A stretch of 64,000 nucleotides of DNA from Siphonodentalium dalli (GCA_032622095.1 CP136061.1:15128440-15192439); one strand, 5' to 3'. Shown: positions 1 to 13,153, counted from the stretch's first letter. Notes: generated from the sequence alone by a model not told the origin. A program made the numbers and translations.

Positions 1-1150
1 ACTTATTTATACGTTATCAGATATAATCATGTCCATATTTATACGTATCAAATATAATCACGTCCATATTTATACGTTGTCAGATATAATCATGTCCATG
101 TTTATACTTTACCAGATATAATCATGTTCATATATTTACGTTATCAGATATAATCATGTCATTACGTATTCGTTATGAGATAATATCATGTTCATATTTA
201 TGCGTTATCAGATATAATCATGTCCATATTTATATGTTATCACATATAATCTTATCCATATTTATACGTTATCAGATATAATCATGTTCATATTTATACG
301 TCATCAGATATAATCATGTTCATATTTATACGTTATCAGATATAGTCATGTCCATGTTTATACGTTATCAAATGTAATCATGTCCATATGTATACGTTGT
401 CAGATATCATCTATGTAAATTTATACGTTATCATATATAATCATTTCCATATTTATACGTCATGAGATATAACCATGTTCATATTTATACGTTATCAGAT
501 ATAGTCATGTCCATATTTATACGTTATCAAATGTAATCATGTCCATATGTATACGTTATCAGATATCATCTATGTCAATTTATACGTTATCATATATAAT
601 CATTTCCATATTTATACTTTATCAGATATAATTATATTCGAAGTTATCCGTTATAAAATATAATCATGTTCAAATATGTGCGTTATTAAATATGCTCTTA
701 TTCAAATGTATGCGTTATCAAATATAATCTTATTCAAATGTATGCATTATCAAATATAATCTTATTCAAATGTATGCGCTATCAAACATAATCATATTCA
801 AATGTATGCGTTATCAAATATAATCGTTCAAATGTATGCGTTATCAAATATAATCTTATTCAAATTTATGCGTTATCAAATATAATCATATTCAAATGTA
901 TGCGTTATCAAATATAATCGTTCAAATGTATGCGTTATCAAATATAATCTTATTCAATTTTATGCGTTATCAAATATAATTATATTCAAATGTATGCGTT
1001 ATCAAATATAATCATGTTAAAATGTATGCGTTATCAAATATTATCTTATTCAAATGTATGCGTTATCAAATATTATCATGTTCAAATGTATGCGTTATCA
1101 AATATTATCTTATTCTATTTAAAGTTATCAGATATAATCATGTTCGTATT
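1..1150. repeat. 32-bp AT-rich minisatellite
   Basis: Units like TTTATACGTTATCAGATATA + ATCATGTCCATA up to about 640, then a second variant CAAATGTATGCGTTATCAAA + TATAATCTTATT to about 1130. Around 35 copies. Short relics reappear at 1722-1790. Confidence 0.92.
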
Positions 1151-1174
1151 TATGCGCTACCACATAAAATTGGA

Positions 1175-1315
1175 AGTTGTCGTGATATCCTGACTGACAA
1201 ATACACGCATCGGAAGCTGTTAGAATACAAAAACTGACGACGGAAACGGAACGAGAACCCGATGCGTATACACGGTGCATGATTAATTGAGACCATAATC
1301 CCCGTGAATGTAATA
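1175..1315. repeat. Array-flanking sequence, copy 1
   Basis: About 140 bp (GTCGTGATATCCTGACTG...AATCCCCGTGAATGTAAT) repeated with ~85% identity at 1797-1927. Each copy follows a stretch of the 32-bp repeat, so repeat plus flank was duplicated together. 1316-1720 between them is AT-rich with no gene seen. Confidence 0.75.
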
Positions 1316-1796
1316 ATACAAGTGAGTGGTGACAAGTGGTCTACTTTTGACATCTTTCCACACATAACTGATACCAACGCCCGGTCTTTATTTTTACCAC
1401 ACCGCAACATAATATAGTATAGTTCGCTAATTATGGATTTTGTTACATTTTGCATACAACTTTAGCCGACATATTTAATCACACAAAATGAGCATTACCA
1501 ATGCAGTATTATGTAGTATGTATAGTCATATAAGTACACAATGTATACCTAGACTTATAAATATGACAAACGCATGCAGTTGGATGTACTCTAGGTATAT
1601 TTTATAAAATAAGTATAATTATATGTACTTGAAATTAAATTTGATGTTTTGGGAAACCAATATTCAGAATAATATAAGCTGTGTTGAAGCAACATCGAAG
1701 CGTTACTCGATAGACTCTTTACAACAAATATAATCATGTTTGTATGTATGCGTTATCACATATCATCATGTTCATATTTATGCGTTATCATACTTG

Positions 1797-1927
1797 CCGT
1801 GATATCCCGACTGGAAAATACAAGCACCGGAAGCTGTTAGAATACAAAAACCGACGAAGGAAACGAAACGAGCAACTGATGCGTATACGCGGTGTTTATT
1901 TGGGCCCATAATTCCCGTCGAATGTAA
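1797..1927. repeat. Array-flanking sequence, copy 2
   Basis: Direct partner of 1175-1315 (shared GGAAGCTGTTAGAATACAAA and GATGCGTATAC). From 1930 to 2820 no gene is seen; a 14-bp motif CACCCCTACACTTC occurs three times at 2549-2590. Confidence 0.7.
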
Positions 1928-2821
1928 TCCAGTGGATGGACTTCCTGCGTTCTCCGGCGATTATTCGCGGGTCGTACACCGTCTCAGCTAATCTAGTGTG
2001 TCGTCACACACGCGATGGGATATCTCCTCCATATATCAAGCAATCTTATTGGATTATTGTGTGAGCTGAATCCCATCTGGCTCATTGGAATTTGAAAAAT
2101 CAATTCCCTCCCCTTTTTATGTGGAATACGGCCCATTTAGTAGCTCATTACTGGCCGAAAATAATTGGAGGATGCAAGGGGGCTCTCGGGAGTCTCGCTT
2201 TAATGTCCCGACGTGTTTGAGAGTATTTGTTGGCCCTGCCTATCGATGAGATAATCACACCATCGTCTGTGCAAAGTTTTCGTTTAATTCCGCGATTTCG
2301 ATTTCCCATTCCCTGTCCAATAATTCATTATCCCTGGTCAATGTGATGTCAACAGCGATTTTCATTAACGTCGTTTACGTTAGAAGAAACAAACATACCC
2401 TATTCATCGTCTGGAACAAGTATTTGTGTTTGGTATCATGTTTCATCATGTTTCAGTCGCTTTTGCTATCGAAGCCGGTGTATATTTCGATCTTCTACGA
2501 TCTTAATCAGCTTGTGACAATAAGTATTGAGACCTCGGTTGGATTCGTCACCCCTACACTTCACCCCTACACTTCACCCCTACACTTCACCAGAGGAAAA
2601 TGTTTAGTTTGAAACTCCATTCCTCACAGAAGAGCACTCTGTTTCTTGTTTCATTATTGAGGGTTTATCGTTGCTGCGGCAACTGAGTCCGCGTTCCCAA
2701 ACTACAGTAACAGTTTAATGACATAAATAACGTCCACACGAGACCGATGTCAAAATAATAAAAACATGTTAACAAGTTTTGAACATAATATATATACACC
2801 AATAACTATTAATATAATCAT

Positions 2822-3757
2822 ATTTATTACATGATCATACCCTTATTACATGATCCTACCATTATTACATGATCCTACCCTTATTACATGATCCTACCCT
2901 TATTACATGACCCTACCCTTATTACATGATCCTACCCTTATTACATGATCCTACCCTTATTACATGATCCTACCCTTATTACATGATCCTACCCTTATTA
3001 CATGATCCTACCCTTATTACATGATCCTACCCTTATTACATGATCCTACCCTTATTACATGATCCTACCCTTATTACATGATCCTACCCTTATTACATGA
3101 TCCTACCCTTATTACATGATCCTACCCTTATTACATGATCCTACCCTTATTACATGATCCTACCCTTATTACATGATCCTACCCTTATTACATGATCCTA
3201 CCCTTATTACATGATCCTACCCTTATTACATGATCCTACCCTTATTACATGATCCTACCCTTATTACATGATCCTACCCTTATTACATGATCCTACCCTT
3301 ATTACATGATCCTACCCTTATTACATGATCCTACCCTTATTACATGATCCTACCCTTATTACATGATCCTACCCTTATTACATGATCCTACCCTTATTAC
3401 ATGATCCTACCCTTATTACATGATCCTACCCTTATTACATGATCCTACCCGTATTACATGATCCTACCCTTATTACATGATCCTACCCTTATTACATGAT
3501 CCTACCCTTATTACATGATCCTACCCTTATTACATGATCCTACCCTTATTACATGATCCTACCCTTATTACATGATCCTACCCTTATTACATGATCCTAC
3601 CCTTATTACATGATCCTACCCTTATTACATGATCCTACCCTTATTACATGATCCTACCCTTATTACATGATCCTACCCTTATTACATGACCCTACCCTTA
3701 TTACATGATCCTACCCTTATTACATGATCCTACCCTTATTACATGATCCTACCCTTA
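2822..3757. repeat. 19-bp minisatellite, ~49 copies
   Basis: TTATTACATGATCCTACCC repeated almost without change for 0.94 kb; only isolated variants (GACCC, CCATT, CCCG) were seen. The homogeneity implies recent expansion or gene conversion. 3760-4150 beyond it has no gene seen. Confidence 0.97.
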
Positions 3758-4159
3758 TTCCATTCAATAAACCTATTCTATAAATTGTGATATTATACGT
3801 TCGTTTAATAGCAGTAAATAGTGCAAGGTGACCTTTGACTTCCGGTTTGTCGTCTGTTTACATTCCACACGCTACGTTTCTAAATACTATGGCTTTCAAT
3901 ATTTTCCCAAATAACTATAATGAATAAAGAGTTTGAAAAGGTATGTCATTAAATACACGCCATTAAATACGCCAAAGAGTCTTTATTTATCTGGAACTAT
4001 TTCTTAACGCGGACAAACAACCATAGTAACGTGAAACGTCATCGCATGCCTTGTAGACGCCGCTGTTAGTTTCGCATCACATTTGTTGATTTAAGTATGC
4101 ATTGCCGAGGTTTCGGATCATATAATAAATAGAATCTACAATTCGTCCACAGTTTTTAA

Positions 4160-4190
4160 CGGAATTTACAAAACTCGTCCAGTAAATTAG
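4160..4190. repeat. Terminal-repeat match to the element at the window end
   Basis: A 31-bp sequence CGGAATTTACAAAACTCGTC + CAGTAAATTAG is the exact reverse complement of 63970-64000. It is a dispersed transposon end rather than chance. Confidence 0.7.
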
Positions 4191-4245
4191 ATCAATAATT
4201 ATTGCATAATCATATCAGTATAATTTGACCTTTCTTTTAAAAGTG

Positions 4246-4320
4246 TCCGGACCATGTTGTATGTCCGGACCATGTTGTATGTCCGGACCATGTTGTATGT
4301 CCGGACCATGTTGCGGATTA
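4246..4320. repeat. 18-bp tandem repeat, four copies
   Basis: GTCCGGACCATGTTGTAT repeated four times; TCCGGA is itself palindromic. 4320-5230 next to it has no gene seen. Confidence 0.9.
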
Positions 4321-5232
4321 TGTTGTATGTATGTGGCTCGTTGTTTTGCATTATCCATTGGAATTTGTGGCCTTCATTCAATCCAATAAATTTAGCAGTC
4401 GTCATTCCTATATATTTACACACTAAGTGTTGTCATCACTAAATCCAGCATTCTGATTGGTCGGCGCCCACGTGGCTAGTTGCAGTTATTTCTCGGTGAA
4501 TGCGTAACGCCTCATAACACCAAGCTAATAACACCATCGATACGTCATTAGGTTTGGAAAGACGAACGCGTAATGCTTTGGGCGCATTTTGACTCGCGCA
4601 GGATTGACTAAATACATCATCGGGTTTCAACATGAAGAGAAATTGTTCCTATTAACTTTTGCCAAGGGTGCTATTGGGTATTTTGGGCTGATCTTGTCAC
4701 GATACACTTTTCGATTTAAATATATTTACAAAAGCGGCTTTTTCGCTAAATGTATATAAATATAAGGATTAACTGTCATGTGGACTATTTTTATGCAGAT
4801 GTAACGTATGTATGGCATATGTTTACATGCATTCCGGTTCAGAACGATTTATTGCGAGGGACAACGAACTCAAACATGCTTATAAAATGTATCTATACCA
4901 CAGAGAATGACGTGAGAAGTAAAACCTCTAGTTCCACATGTAACGATACTACTGTATTCCATTCAGATTGAGATCTGATTGCCCATTTTCAGACATGCTA
5001 TTGTGAACAGATAAATAACAACATTTCTATCTAAACAAACAGCAGTAACCCTGGAATGAAAGATGCAAACAAAACCAATTATAACGTCATTGGAAGTCCT
5101 TATTATGGTAAAAAATCGTACTAAATGTCATTGGGATTTGATATCCCGTGGCTGAGACACAAAAATCAACATTTCCAGATAAAGGAAGGAAATAATTATA
5201 GAACGGAGAATGTGAACAACGCCGTTTAACAT

Positions 5233-6215
5233 TTTAACGCTCGTAGCGCACACTATTAAGGGCCTTATGGCTATTATGGACCGGTGGGTATGAACGACAT
5301 ACACTATTAAGGACCGGGTGGATATGCATAACGCACACTATTATGGACAGGTGGCTATGCACAACGCACACTATTAAGGACCGGTGGTTATGCACAACGC
5401 ACACTATTAAGGACCGGTGGCTATGCACAACGCACACTATTAAGGACCGGGTGGATATGCACAACGCACACTATTATGGACAGGTGGATATGCACAACGC
5501 ACACTTTTAAGGACCGGGTGGCTATGCAGAGCGCACACTATTATGGCAGGTGGGTATGCACGACACACAATATTAAGGACCGGGTGGATATGCACAACGC
5601 ACACTATTATGGACCGGTGGCTATGCACAACGCACACTATTAAGGACCGGGTGGCTATGCAGAGCGCACACTATTATGGACAGGTGGGTATGCACGACAC
5701 ACACTATTAAGGACCGGGTGGATATGCACAACGCACACTATTATGGACAGGTGGCTATGCACAACGCACACTATTAAGGACCGGTGGCTATGCACAACGC
5801 ACACTATTAAGGAGCGGTGGCTATGCACAGCGCACACTATTATGGACAGGTGGGTATGCACGACACACACTATTAAGGACCGGGTGGATATGCACAACGC
5901 ACACTATTATGGACAGGTGGCTATGCACAACGTAAACTATTATGGACAGGTGGCAATGCATAACGCACACTATTAAGGACAGCGCACACTATTGTGGACA
6001 TGTGGGTATGCACGACACACACTATTAAATACCGGGTGGATATGCACAACGCACACTATTAAGGACCGGGTGGCTATGCACAGCGCACACTATTATGGAC
6101 CGGGTGGATATGCACAACGCACACTATTATGGACAGGTGGCTATGCACAACGCACACTAATAAGGACCGGTGGCTATGCACAACGCACACTAGTAAAGAC
6201 CGGGTGTCTATGCAC
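5233..6215. repeat. 33/34-bp minisatellite, ~29 copies
   Basis: Units GGACCGGTGGCTATGCACAA+CGCACACTATTAA with alternating forms (ACAGG, ACCGGG; GATATG, GGTATG; ACGACACAC). The period near 33 keeps frames open on both strands (MDRWLCTTHTIK-like), which are artefacts. Confidence 0.93.
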
Positions 6216-6507
6216 ACCGTCGGGTTGGGAGCTGACGCTAATGGTGCCCAGTGTGTAGTAATGTGTGCGCGTTAAAGAACCCTAACACAGAGATGAAGTC
6301 ACGAGTAAATGGCAAACTTAAACTCAAATTCGAGTCATTGAGCTCACGGGACCAAAGTGGGTTATATGCACTAGTATATGAGCCTGTAGAGTGTTATCAC
6401 TGCCCTTCCAGCTGAATAAACTCACTTATAATTTGAGAATAAGTATATTCAGGGACATGGTCACAGCCAACATATCATTGCGCAAATATAATCATATTAG
6501 TCCTATA

Positions 6508-6700
6508 TATTCACATAGGTTCACATTGGACTTGTTTGATTCTGAAATAACACAACAGTGGGCGTATGTATACCCGTGAGTCCGTTGAATGGCACGGGCC
6601 GCAGTTTTAGGTTCATATAGAGCCTAATTCAGATTAAAATAATGCCGATATGGGCTTACTCGTGTTTTTGAAATAAGTTCAATATGAGCTTATTTTAAGG
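6508..6700. repeat. Dispersed repeat, copy 1
   Basis: Shares TTTGATTCTGA, GTTCATATAGAGC, AATAATGCCGATATGGGCTT and TTGAAATAAGTTCAAT with 38056-38300, in the same orientation. Family unknown. 6700-7347 has no gene seen. Confidence 0.65.
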
Positions 6701-7347
6701 TGAACAGGATGTGACAGCATTGGAAACCTCAACCCCAACCCTTCCTCCACCCAAGGAAGAATGTTCTCTAACGACACCACTGAAACTCTATTCTAGAATT
6801 AACACTTTGTGTGGTATTTTAATTTCCTATGAATATATATGAAATTATCTGCTGACAACATGGATATGAACCGGAGATGGAACTGGGAAATCGTAGTAAA
6901 TTATGAACGAAAATGCAAAGTTAGTCACAACTCGGCGAGAATTAAAATTCTTCGTGTCAGATTTGAGGAACGTAAATAGTGCATTGTCTTCGATCAGCCA
7001 GATGGGTATTAAACATGGATTTTTTTGTAAAATGAAAAGAAACAATCGTATTTCATTGGTCATTAATTTAGTGCACATAAGTCATTGTGTTTGATATAAT
7101 GCTCATATCCCAATCGTGGAGATAGTTTTCATTCCAGAAACGACAGTATTTGGAACTTTAGTCTGCAATTTAAGCTTGTTCGGATATGTAATGTTTCAGT
7201 TGCGTATTGGGAATAGTTTGAAACATAACAACAAGTACATAACATACATTTAATGAACGAAAACATCATGTTAAAAAATTACAAAACTCTATACAATAAT
7301 GTTATATCCGAATGAATGACGCATGTGCCGCACAATTGCAGAATGAT

Positions 7348-7421
7348 GTCCACATAAGGTGAATTTAGTCACGCTATCCCACACATCGGGCTAGCATCAC
7401 TAAATTCACCTTCTGTGGACC
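7348..7421. mobile_element. Short palindromic element, copy 1
   Basis: Inverted arms GTCCACATAAGGTGAATTTA / TAAATTCACCTTCTGTGGAC around a ~25-bp loop. Related copies are at 11.06, 22.83 and 23.03 kb. Length and structure suggest a minimal MITE family; function unknown. Confidence 0.65.
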
Positions 7422-7429
7422 TTATTTGA

Positions 7430-7883
7430 GTTTGAAGAGAGAAACCAGCAGTATTGGAAAAAATACAGAGCAGACATACAAGAAAGACATATTAAGATAG
7501 AAACAGTTATAGAAGAAAAATTAATAACTCCATCACAATTATGTACGGACAACAGCAAATGTAGAAAACATTGCCAACATACAAGAATCATCAACACATG
7601 AATTGTTATTCGAAGAAGACAGGAAAACGATAAACGCTAACATAAAAAAAATGGCGAATTGTAATGAAAACAAAATCTTATCATTCTACATGATTGGTCC
7701 GAAATCAAGAAACAAAAGCCGTCTGTGAAGATAGTTTTAAAATCAAAGCAATTAAGAGGCAAAATTATCAAAGACGCAATTATATGCAACAGAAAAGAAC
7801 GTAAGACCGCAGCTAATTCAAAAATATATTTTATTAAAGATTACACTAAATCGCAAAAGCTTGGAAAAATTGTGAAGAAGTAG
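7430..7883 (+). pseudogene. LINE ORF1 remnant
   Basis: Three frame-shifted pieces read as one decayed protein: a coiled-coil-like Glu/Lys/Gln stretch, then FYMIGPKSRNKSR, then after a shift VKIVLKSKQLRGKIIKDAII and KIYFIKDYTKSQK. The order matches the RRM-like and C-terminal parts of LINE ORF1 proteins (nucleic-acid chaperones). An ATG-repeat microsatellite follows at about 7999. Several stops make it non-functional. The identification is from memory of the motif, so the clade is left open. Confidence 0.5.
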
Positions 7884-8580
7884 AACATTAACAATATCAA
7901 TCGTACGGTGAACAATGTATTGTGATGTGCAAATGTTAAACAACATAATATAATTAACGGGAACCAAGAGTTAATGAGATTCGTTCCTAGAATAAAGATG
8001 ATGATGATGATTATTCTGCTTATTTATGCCTCATGCAAAGTATATTTATTGTCAAATTATAACAGGCTTTTTCAGTTTCTTTAAAAAATCTCTTTTTCTA
8101 TTTTAGTTTATGTTCTCTGTATCTCTGTGGGTATACAGCTGCCTACTATGGTATAAATTTCTACTGTAGGTGTAAATGTTCAAACGTAATTTCATGTGTT
8201 AAACGTTTATACCCATAGTAGAACTACATCGTAGTTAGCAAAATAGTTCGTCACATTCATTTAAAATTAGAAGTTGTCATGATATCAATTAGATATGAGG
8301 AACATTGTCTGCATTGCAATATAATGTAGCTTACCATCGATTGACTAGGAAACATGAAAGGTAATTCCAAGTGACTGATCGCTCATAAACAGTCTGACGC
8401 CATGACGTTAATGTATCATTCCTTGTAACGTCGTATGTGTGTCTCCCTGTGAGGATAAACTTTCAAAGAGAAAAGCGGCAGTTGAATTCGCAGAATAAAT
8501 AAAATACATAATTATGGCATAAATAAAATAAACACATATCAGCTGAGAGTACAAAATGTAATTTTTCATATCCTCGGCTA
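7884..8580. other. AT-rich region without a gene
   Basis: Contains a small hairpin CTACTATGGTATAAA / TTTATACCCATAGTAG (8144-8222). Nothing else supported. Confidence 0.4.
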
Positions 8581-9205
8581 ATATGGGTATATTCTATATT
8601 TACAATTTAGTAATTAATTTAGTGTGAAAATTCTCTCTTTCTTGCTCTCTCACTCTCCCTCCCTCTCCCTCTCCCTCTCTCCCTCCCTTCCTCTCTCTCT
8701 CTCTCCCTCCCCTCTCTCTCCCCCTTGACTAATTGCATTGTGTTTGCAAATTATGTTTATAATATGGGTATATTCTATATTTACAATTTAGTAATTAATT
8801 TAGTGTGAAAATTCTCTCTTTCTTGCTCTCTCACTCTCCCTCCCTCTCCCCCTCTCCCTCTCTCCCTCTCTCCCCCTCTCTCTCCCTCCCCTCTCTCTCC
8901 CTCCCCTCTCTCTCCCTCCCTCTCCCTCCCCTCTCCCTCTATCCCTCCCTCCCCCGCTCTCTCTCTCCCTCCCCCTCTCTCTCCTTCTTGACTAATTGCA
9001 TTGTGTTTGCAAATTATGTTTATAATATGGGTATATTCTATATTCTATATTTACAATTTAGTAATTAATTTAGTGTGAAAATTATCTCTTTCTTGCTCTC
9101 TCACTCTCCCTCCCTCTCCCTCTCTCCCTCCCTCCCCCTCTCTCTCTCTCCCTCCCCCTCTCTCTCCCCCTTGGCTAATTGCATTGTGTTTGCAAATTAT
9201 GTTTA
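8580..9205. repeat. Three direct copies of a unit carrying a CT-rich microsatellite
   Basis: Units at about 8580-8760, 8763-9025 and 9027-9205 each start ATATGGGTATATTCTATATT, continue TAATTAATTTAGTGTGAAAA, pass through (CCCTCT)n-like polypyrimidine of varying length, and end TAATTGCATTGTGTTTGCAA. Open frames rich in Ser/Leu/Pro come from the microsatellite. Confidence 0.9.
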
Positions 9206-9726
9206 TGCACAGGGAATAGTACCACCACAGCGCCACCTTCCGAGATGCATGAGGAGAGCCGGATAGTTTGTCTCCTCTGTCTAATTTACACATCCCCTTG
9301 TGGATACGCGTGGTGTGTCTGTGGATCGAGATGAATGGTGCTGCCGATATAATCTGATGGCAGTTGAGTAATAACAAATACCTCCGCATCGCAACACTTT
9401 CTTTACCAATAGGATTCCCCATTCACTTATACAAATGTATATCTTGGAATGGTATGTTATTGCGATTGAAACATAAGAACACAAAAAGATGAAACAAGTG
9501 AAGAATGACTCCGATGCAATGGTGGATCATTCAGGCTTGTGACCCGACTCATAACATGTGCGACTAAAATAAAAAAGAATGAAAGTGTCAACGACAATGT
9601 AGCTCAACATGGAGAGGGTGTATTTTAATACATTACATTCAAAGGAACGACAATCTTGATTTACAAATATGTATAACATAATCGACTGGTATAGTAATCT
9701 AACATAATAATGTTTAAACTCACACT

Positions 9727-10345
9727 GTGAGAGATAGATAATGATTTATACGCCTGTTTAAACTCACACTGTGAGAGATAGTAATCTAACACCGCCTGTT
9801 TAAACTCACACTGTGAGAGATAGATAATGATTTATTGACTGGTATAGTAATCTAACAACGCCTGTTTAAACTCACACTGTGAGAGATAGATAATGATTTA
9901 TTATAATCTAACAACGCCTGTTTAAACTCACACTGTGAGAGATAGATAATGATTTATTATAATCTAACACCGCCTGTTTAAACTCACACTGTGAGAGATA
10001 GATAAGGATTTATTGACTTGTATAGTAATCTAACAACGCCTGTTTAAACTCACACTGTGAGAGATAGATAATGATTTATTGACTGGTATAGTAATCTAAC
10101 AACGCCTGTTTAAACTCACACTGTGAGAGATAGATAATGATTTATTGACTGGTATAGTAATCTAACAACGCCTGTTTAAACTCACACTGTGAGAGATAGA
10201 TAATGATTTATTGACTGGTATAGTAATCTAATAACGCCTGTTTAAACTCACACTGTGAGAGATAGATAATGATTTATTGACTGGTATAGTAATCTAATAA
10301 CGCCTGTTTAAACTCACACTGTGAGAGATAGATAATGATTTATTG
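9727..10345. repeat. 66-bp minisatellite, ~11 copies
   Basis: Unit CGCCTGTTTAAACTCACACT + GTGAGAGATAGATAATGATT + TATTGACTGGTATAGTAATC + TAACAA. Early units lack parts of the second half (51 and 37 bp). Each has the near-palindrome CTCACACTGTGAG. Confidence 0.93.
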
Positions 10346-10483
10346 GCAAAAAAACATCCACACGAGGACAGTTTGCTAATACAATGGATAATAGTATACC
10401 AAACATGTGATAATAAAATATACAAGAACAAAATTACATAATATGCTAAGATGTACAAGGAGTCTCAGGATCATGTATCATAT

Positions 10484-10785
10484 TTATGGTTTCCTAACTG
10501 TTATTTGCTCAGCACGAGTATCGAAGAAGCGACGGATCAGTTTACATATTATTCGTGTTAGAGTGGGACAGTCATTTGTCAATATAGTAGTAAATTGATC
10601 GTTGACGTTAATGCGTTGAAAATTTGGATTATGGTTAACCATTGATTCGAGAAGCTATCTTCGTAGTTGTGAATATGCAGTGCATTCCATAAGGAAATGT
10701 ATTTCATCTTCTACGACATCATCGCAGCAAAACACACACTTTCTATTTTCTAAATTTACTGGGGGCTGTAAATGACGCCCCTTTT
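10484..10785 (-). pseudogene. LINE ORF2 C-terminal fragment
   Basis: The minus strand reads RKCVFCCDDVVEDEIHFLME, then CTAYSQLRR, one TAG, and a further ~55 codons in the same frame ending RAEQITVRKP and TAA. The C-x2-C ... E-x-H-F-x-x-x-C pattern is the zinc-finger-like tail found after reverse transcriptase in several non-LTR clades. Truncated at its 5' side and carrying an internal stop, so dead. Confidence 0.75.
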
Positions 10786-11056
10786 CTATGTTCTAATGTA
10801 AAAATAAGATTTTTTGAGGCGGTCATTTGAGAGGAAATATTTGCCAAAAAACACTGTATTATCAGAATCTTAACATGTTCGACTAAAATCAAAAATAAAA
10901 AGTCGCGCGAAGCCACTGCCTCTGATGGAATGTTGGGTTTTCAGAAAATAAGGCTGTCGCATTTTTATGTTGGCGTCTTTTTTTTCAGGAAAAAAATATT
11001 TTAATTCAAGAATGACTTCGCTCATTTGAGGGAATGCGTTTAAATAGTTTGTACCC

Positions 11057-11124
11057 TGAGGTACCCAGATGGTGAATTTATTGCGGCGGGTTAGCGTTAC
11101 CAAATTCACCCTCTGGTGACCTCA
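11057..11124. mobile_element. Short palindromic element, copy 2
   Basis: TGAGGTACCCAGATGGTGAA...TTCACCCTCTGGTGACCTCA, the same arms as the 7.35-kb copy with a different loop (GCGGCGGGTTAGCG). A half copy (CCCAGATGGTGAAT) follows at about 11161. Confidence 0.65.
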
Positions 11125-11129
11125 TTCTG

Positions 11130-12250
11130 CTATGAGAGACCAAGACTCAGATTTATGTTCCCAGATGGTGAATATTATGATTTGCACCAATTGGAAATGT
11201 GTCATCTGCCAATTTGGAGGTATAGAGAAACTAAACTAAAAACGAAAAATATTGTTTGAGAAGAAGTTTCTAAAGAAACTAATTTAATAATAAAAATACT
11301 TTTAAGTGAACCCACGTCTTCCGGTAAAGGTATATTTCGTTATTTTCACATGAAACAATTAAAAAAAACACTTGACGCACCACATTCTCTTTGTTCTAAT
11401 CGTTAACATCACGTAGTATAATTAACTTACGACTGTAGATGTTATTCCATGGTGTACCTGTGCATTTTTTTTACATAACCGATATTTAAAAATTCGAAAT
11501 GACATAAACAAAACGATCTCAAATTAAAAAATATATATATGTTCAGTGCCTATCTCAACTTAGTTGATTGGAAATCGGCCACGTATGTATGTTTTGAGAT
11601 GCATGTACATCTTACCAAATTATGTGTACATAATTGTGGGGATCGAACGACCCATCTCAGTTTAAAGCATAATATGTGCTGCACGTGTCTTTAACATACA
11701 ATATAAATATAATATAAACAAGAAGGCGGGAATGGAGTACCGAAAGGTTGAGCTTGACAACTTATAACTTCGCCCCTCAAGATATATCAAACTTATACTA
11801 TTCGTCAGGGTTTAGCGAGGGATAGCGGCCAATCGTAGAATAACCATGTTAATCAACTCCGAATAACACAGAGTTAGAATTGTTATACCCTCGAGTATAC
11901 CGACTTTAATTTGGCATTTGGTATGTCTTATTAACACAAAAACGAAATTGCTGTGTTATACGACAGGGGCTTCGTTTGAAAATAGAACACAAGTGTCTAA
12001 CTACTGGATAAAATTTCACCTCACCCAGAAATGGTGACTTCTGATTGGTCGATAGATGTGACCTATACTGCTATATTTATATTTTAATTTAGCACGCTGC
12101 TACAGTGTATATACTATAGTACATGTATATTGTAATTGAAGTTTAATATTTGTTGCTAAAAGACGCCGCATTCTGATTGGTCGAGAGTTGCTCCCTTAAG
12201 TTTTCGAATTTGTAATGGAGCACGGCGTCCTGACAATGGGACTGCTTCAT
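11130..12250. other. AT-rich region without a gene
   Basis: No coding signal. The motif TTCTGATTGGTCGA occurs twice (about 12040 and 12170), and a related CATTCTGATTGGTCGG at 4450, perhaps parts of a dispersed element. Confidence 0.35.
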
Positions 12251-12256
12251 CCGTAA

Positions 12257-12346
12257 GGGTTAGAGCACAAGCATTATTCTTTACCAGAATCAATCGAGTC
12301 GAAGACGAGATTTATTCTAGTAAAGAACTATTCGCGTGCTCTGACC
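12257..12346. mobile_element. Hairpin element with ~34-bp arms
   Basis: GGGTTAGAGCACAAGCATTA + TTCTTTACCAGAAT pairs with ATTCTAGTAAAGAACTATTC + GCGTGCTCTGACC with several mismatches. The terminal GGTTAGAGCACAA also occurs at 18978 and, inverted, at about 12765, so it belongs to a dispersed family. Confidence 0.55.
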
Positions 12347-12593
12347 GTCTTAGAGCACAATTGATCCCACATAATGCAATCAACTGTAAATGTGCCGTGG
12401 AGCATGTTTTGACCACGACGCACAATCCGTACGCTGGCCGCGATTAGACACATTAGCCGGTTAGCCACGCCCAACAACGTGATTAACATGAATTGATCGC
12501 CGTTGAATGTGAATAGATATGTTCGAAACAACACGGACTGGTCCCACTTTGAAGCGCCCGTGCGATTTGTCTGTTATGAGTTGCGGGTGCCTA

Positions 12594-12751
12594 ACAATGG
12601 GATAATCACTGAACTATTCCTTCGCCAGCCTTGGGAATTGGTGTACTTTACCAACAATCAGGATACGATTGCAACAATGGGATAATCACTGAACTATTCC
12701 TTCGCCAGCCTTGGGAATTGATGTGCTTTACCACAAATCAGGGAACGATCG
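12594..12751. repeat. Tandem duplication of ~79 bp
   Basis: ACAATGGGATAATCACTGAA...TTTACCAACAATCAGGATACG repeated twice in direct orientation with a few substitutions. No gene content. Confidence 0.85.
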
Positions 12752-13010
12752 CAACAAGGGATTGTGCTCTAACGCTTATTATTGAACTTCCAATACATTC
12801 TTCATTCATTAACTGTTTATCGACCAGGGAATAATCATATTTTTCCCTCAGTAATATGGGCTGTACTTGATTTTTATTAAAATCTCCTGAAGATTTTGTA
12901 CAGTCCAGCAGTTTGTGCTGATTAGATGCCGTGTACTAAATATTCACAATACAAGTTCGAATTGTTCTGTGAAATATAATATATAGAGCATGTCTTGCCG
13001 TTGATTACGC

Positions 13011-13088
13011 GGGTATAGTGCCGAGTGGGGAGGGTATAGTGCCGAGTGGGGAGGGTATAGTGCCGAGTGGGGAGGGTATAGTACCCAT
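13011..13088. repeat. 22-bp tandem repeat, about four copies
   Basis: GGGTATAGTGCCGAGTGGGGA-type units, directly downstream of the gene's poly(A) region. Confidence 0.9.
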
Positions 13089-13153
13089 TGGAGTGGTTAT
13101 AGTTTACGACGCGAACCACTGTAACCGCCTTGTCAACTTTAATCCATGATAAA

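Noticed and set aside
2822-3757. Telomere-like repeat
   Set aside because: The 19-bp unit GGGTAGGATCATGTAATAA does not match known telomere repeats such as TTAGGG, and the array is internal.
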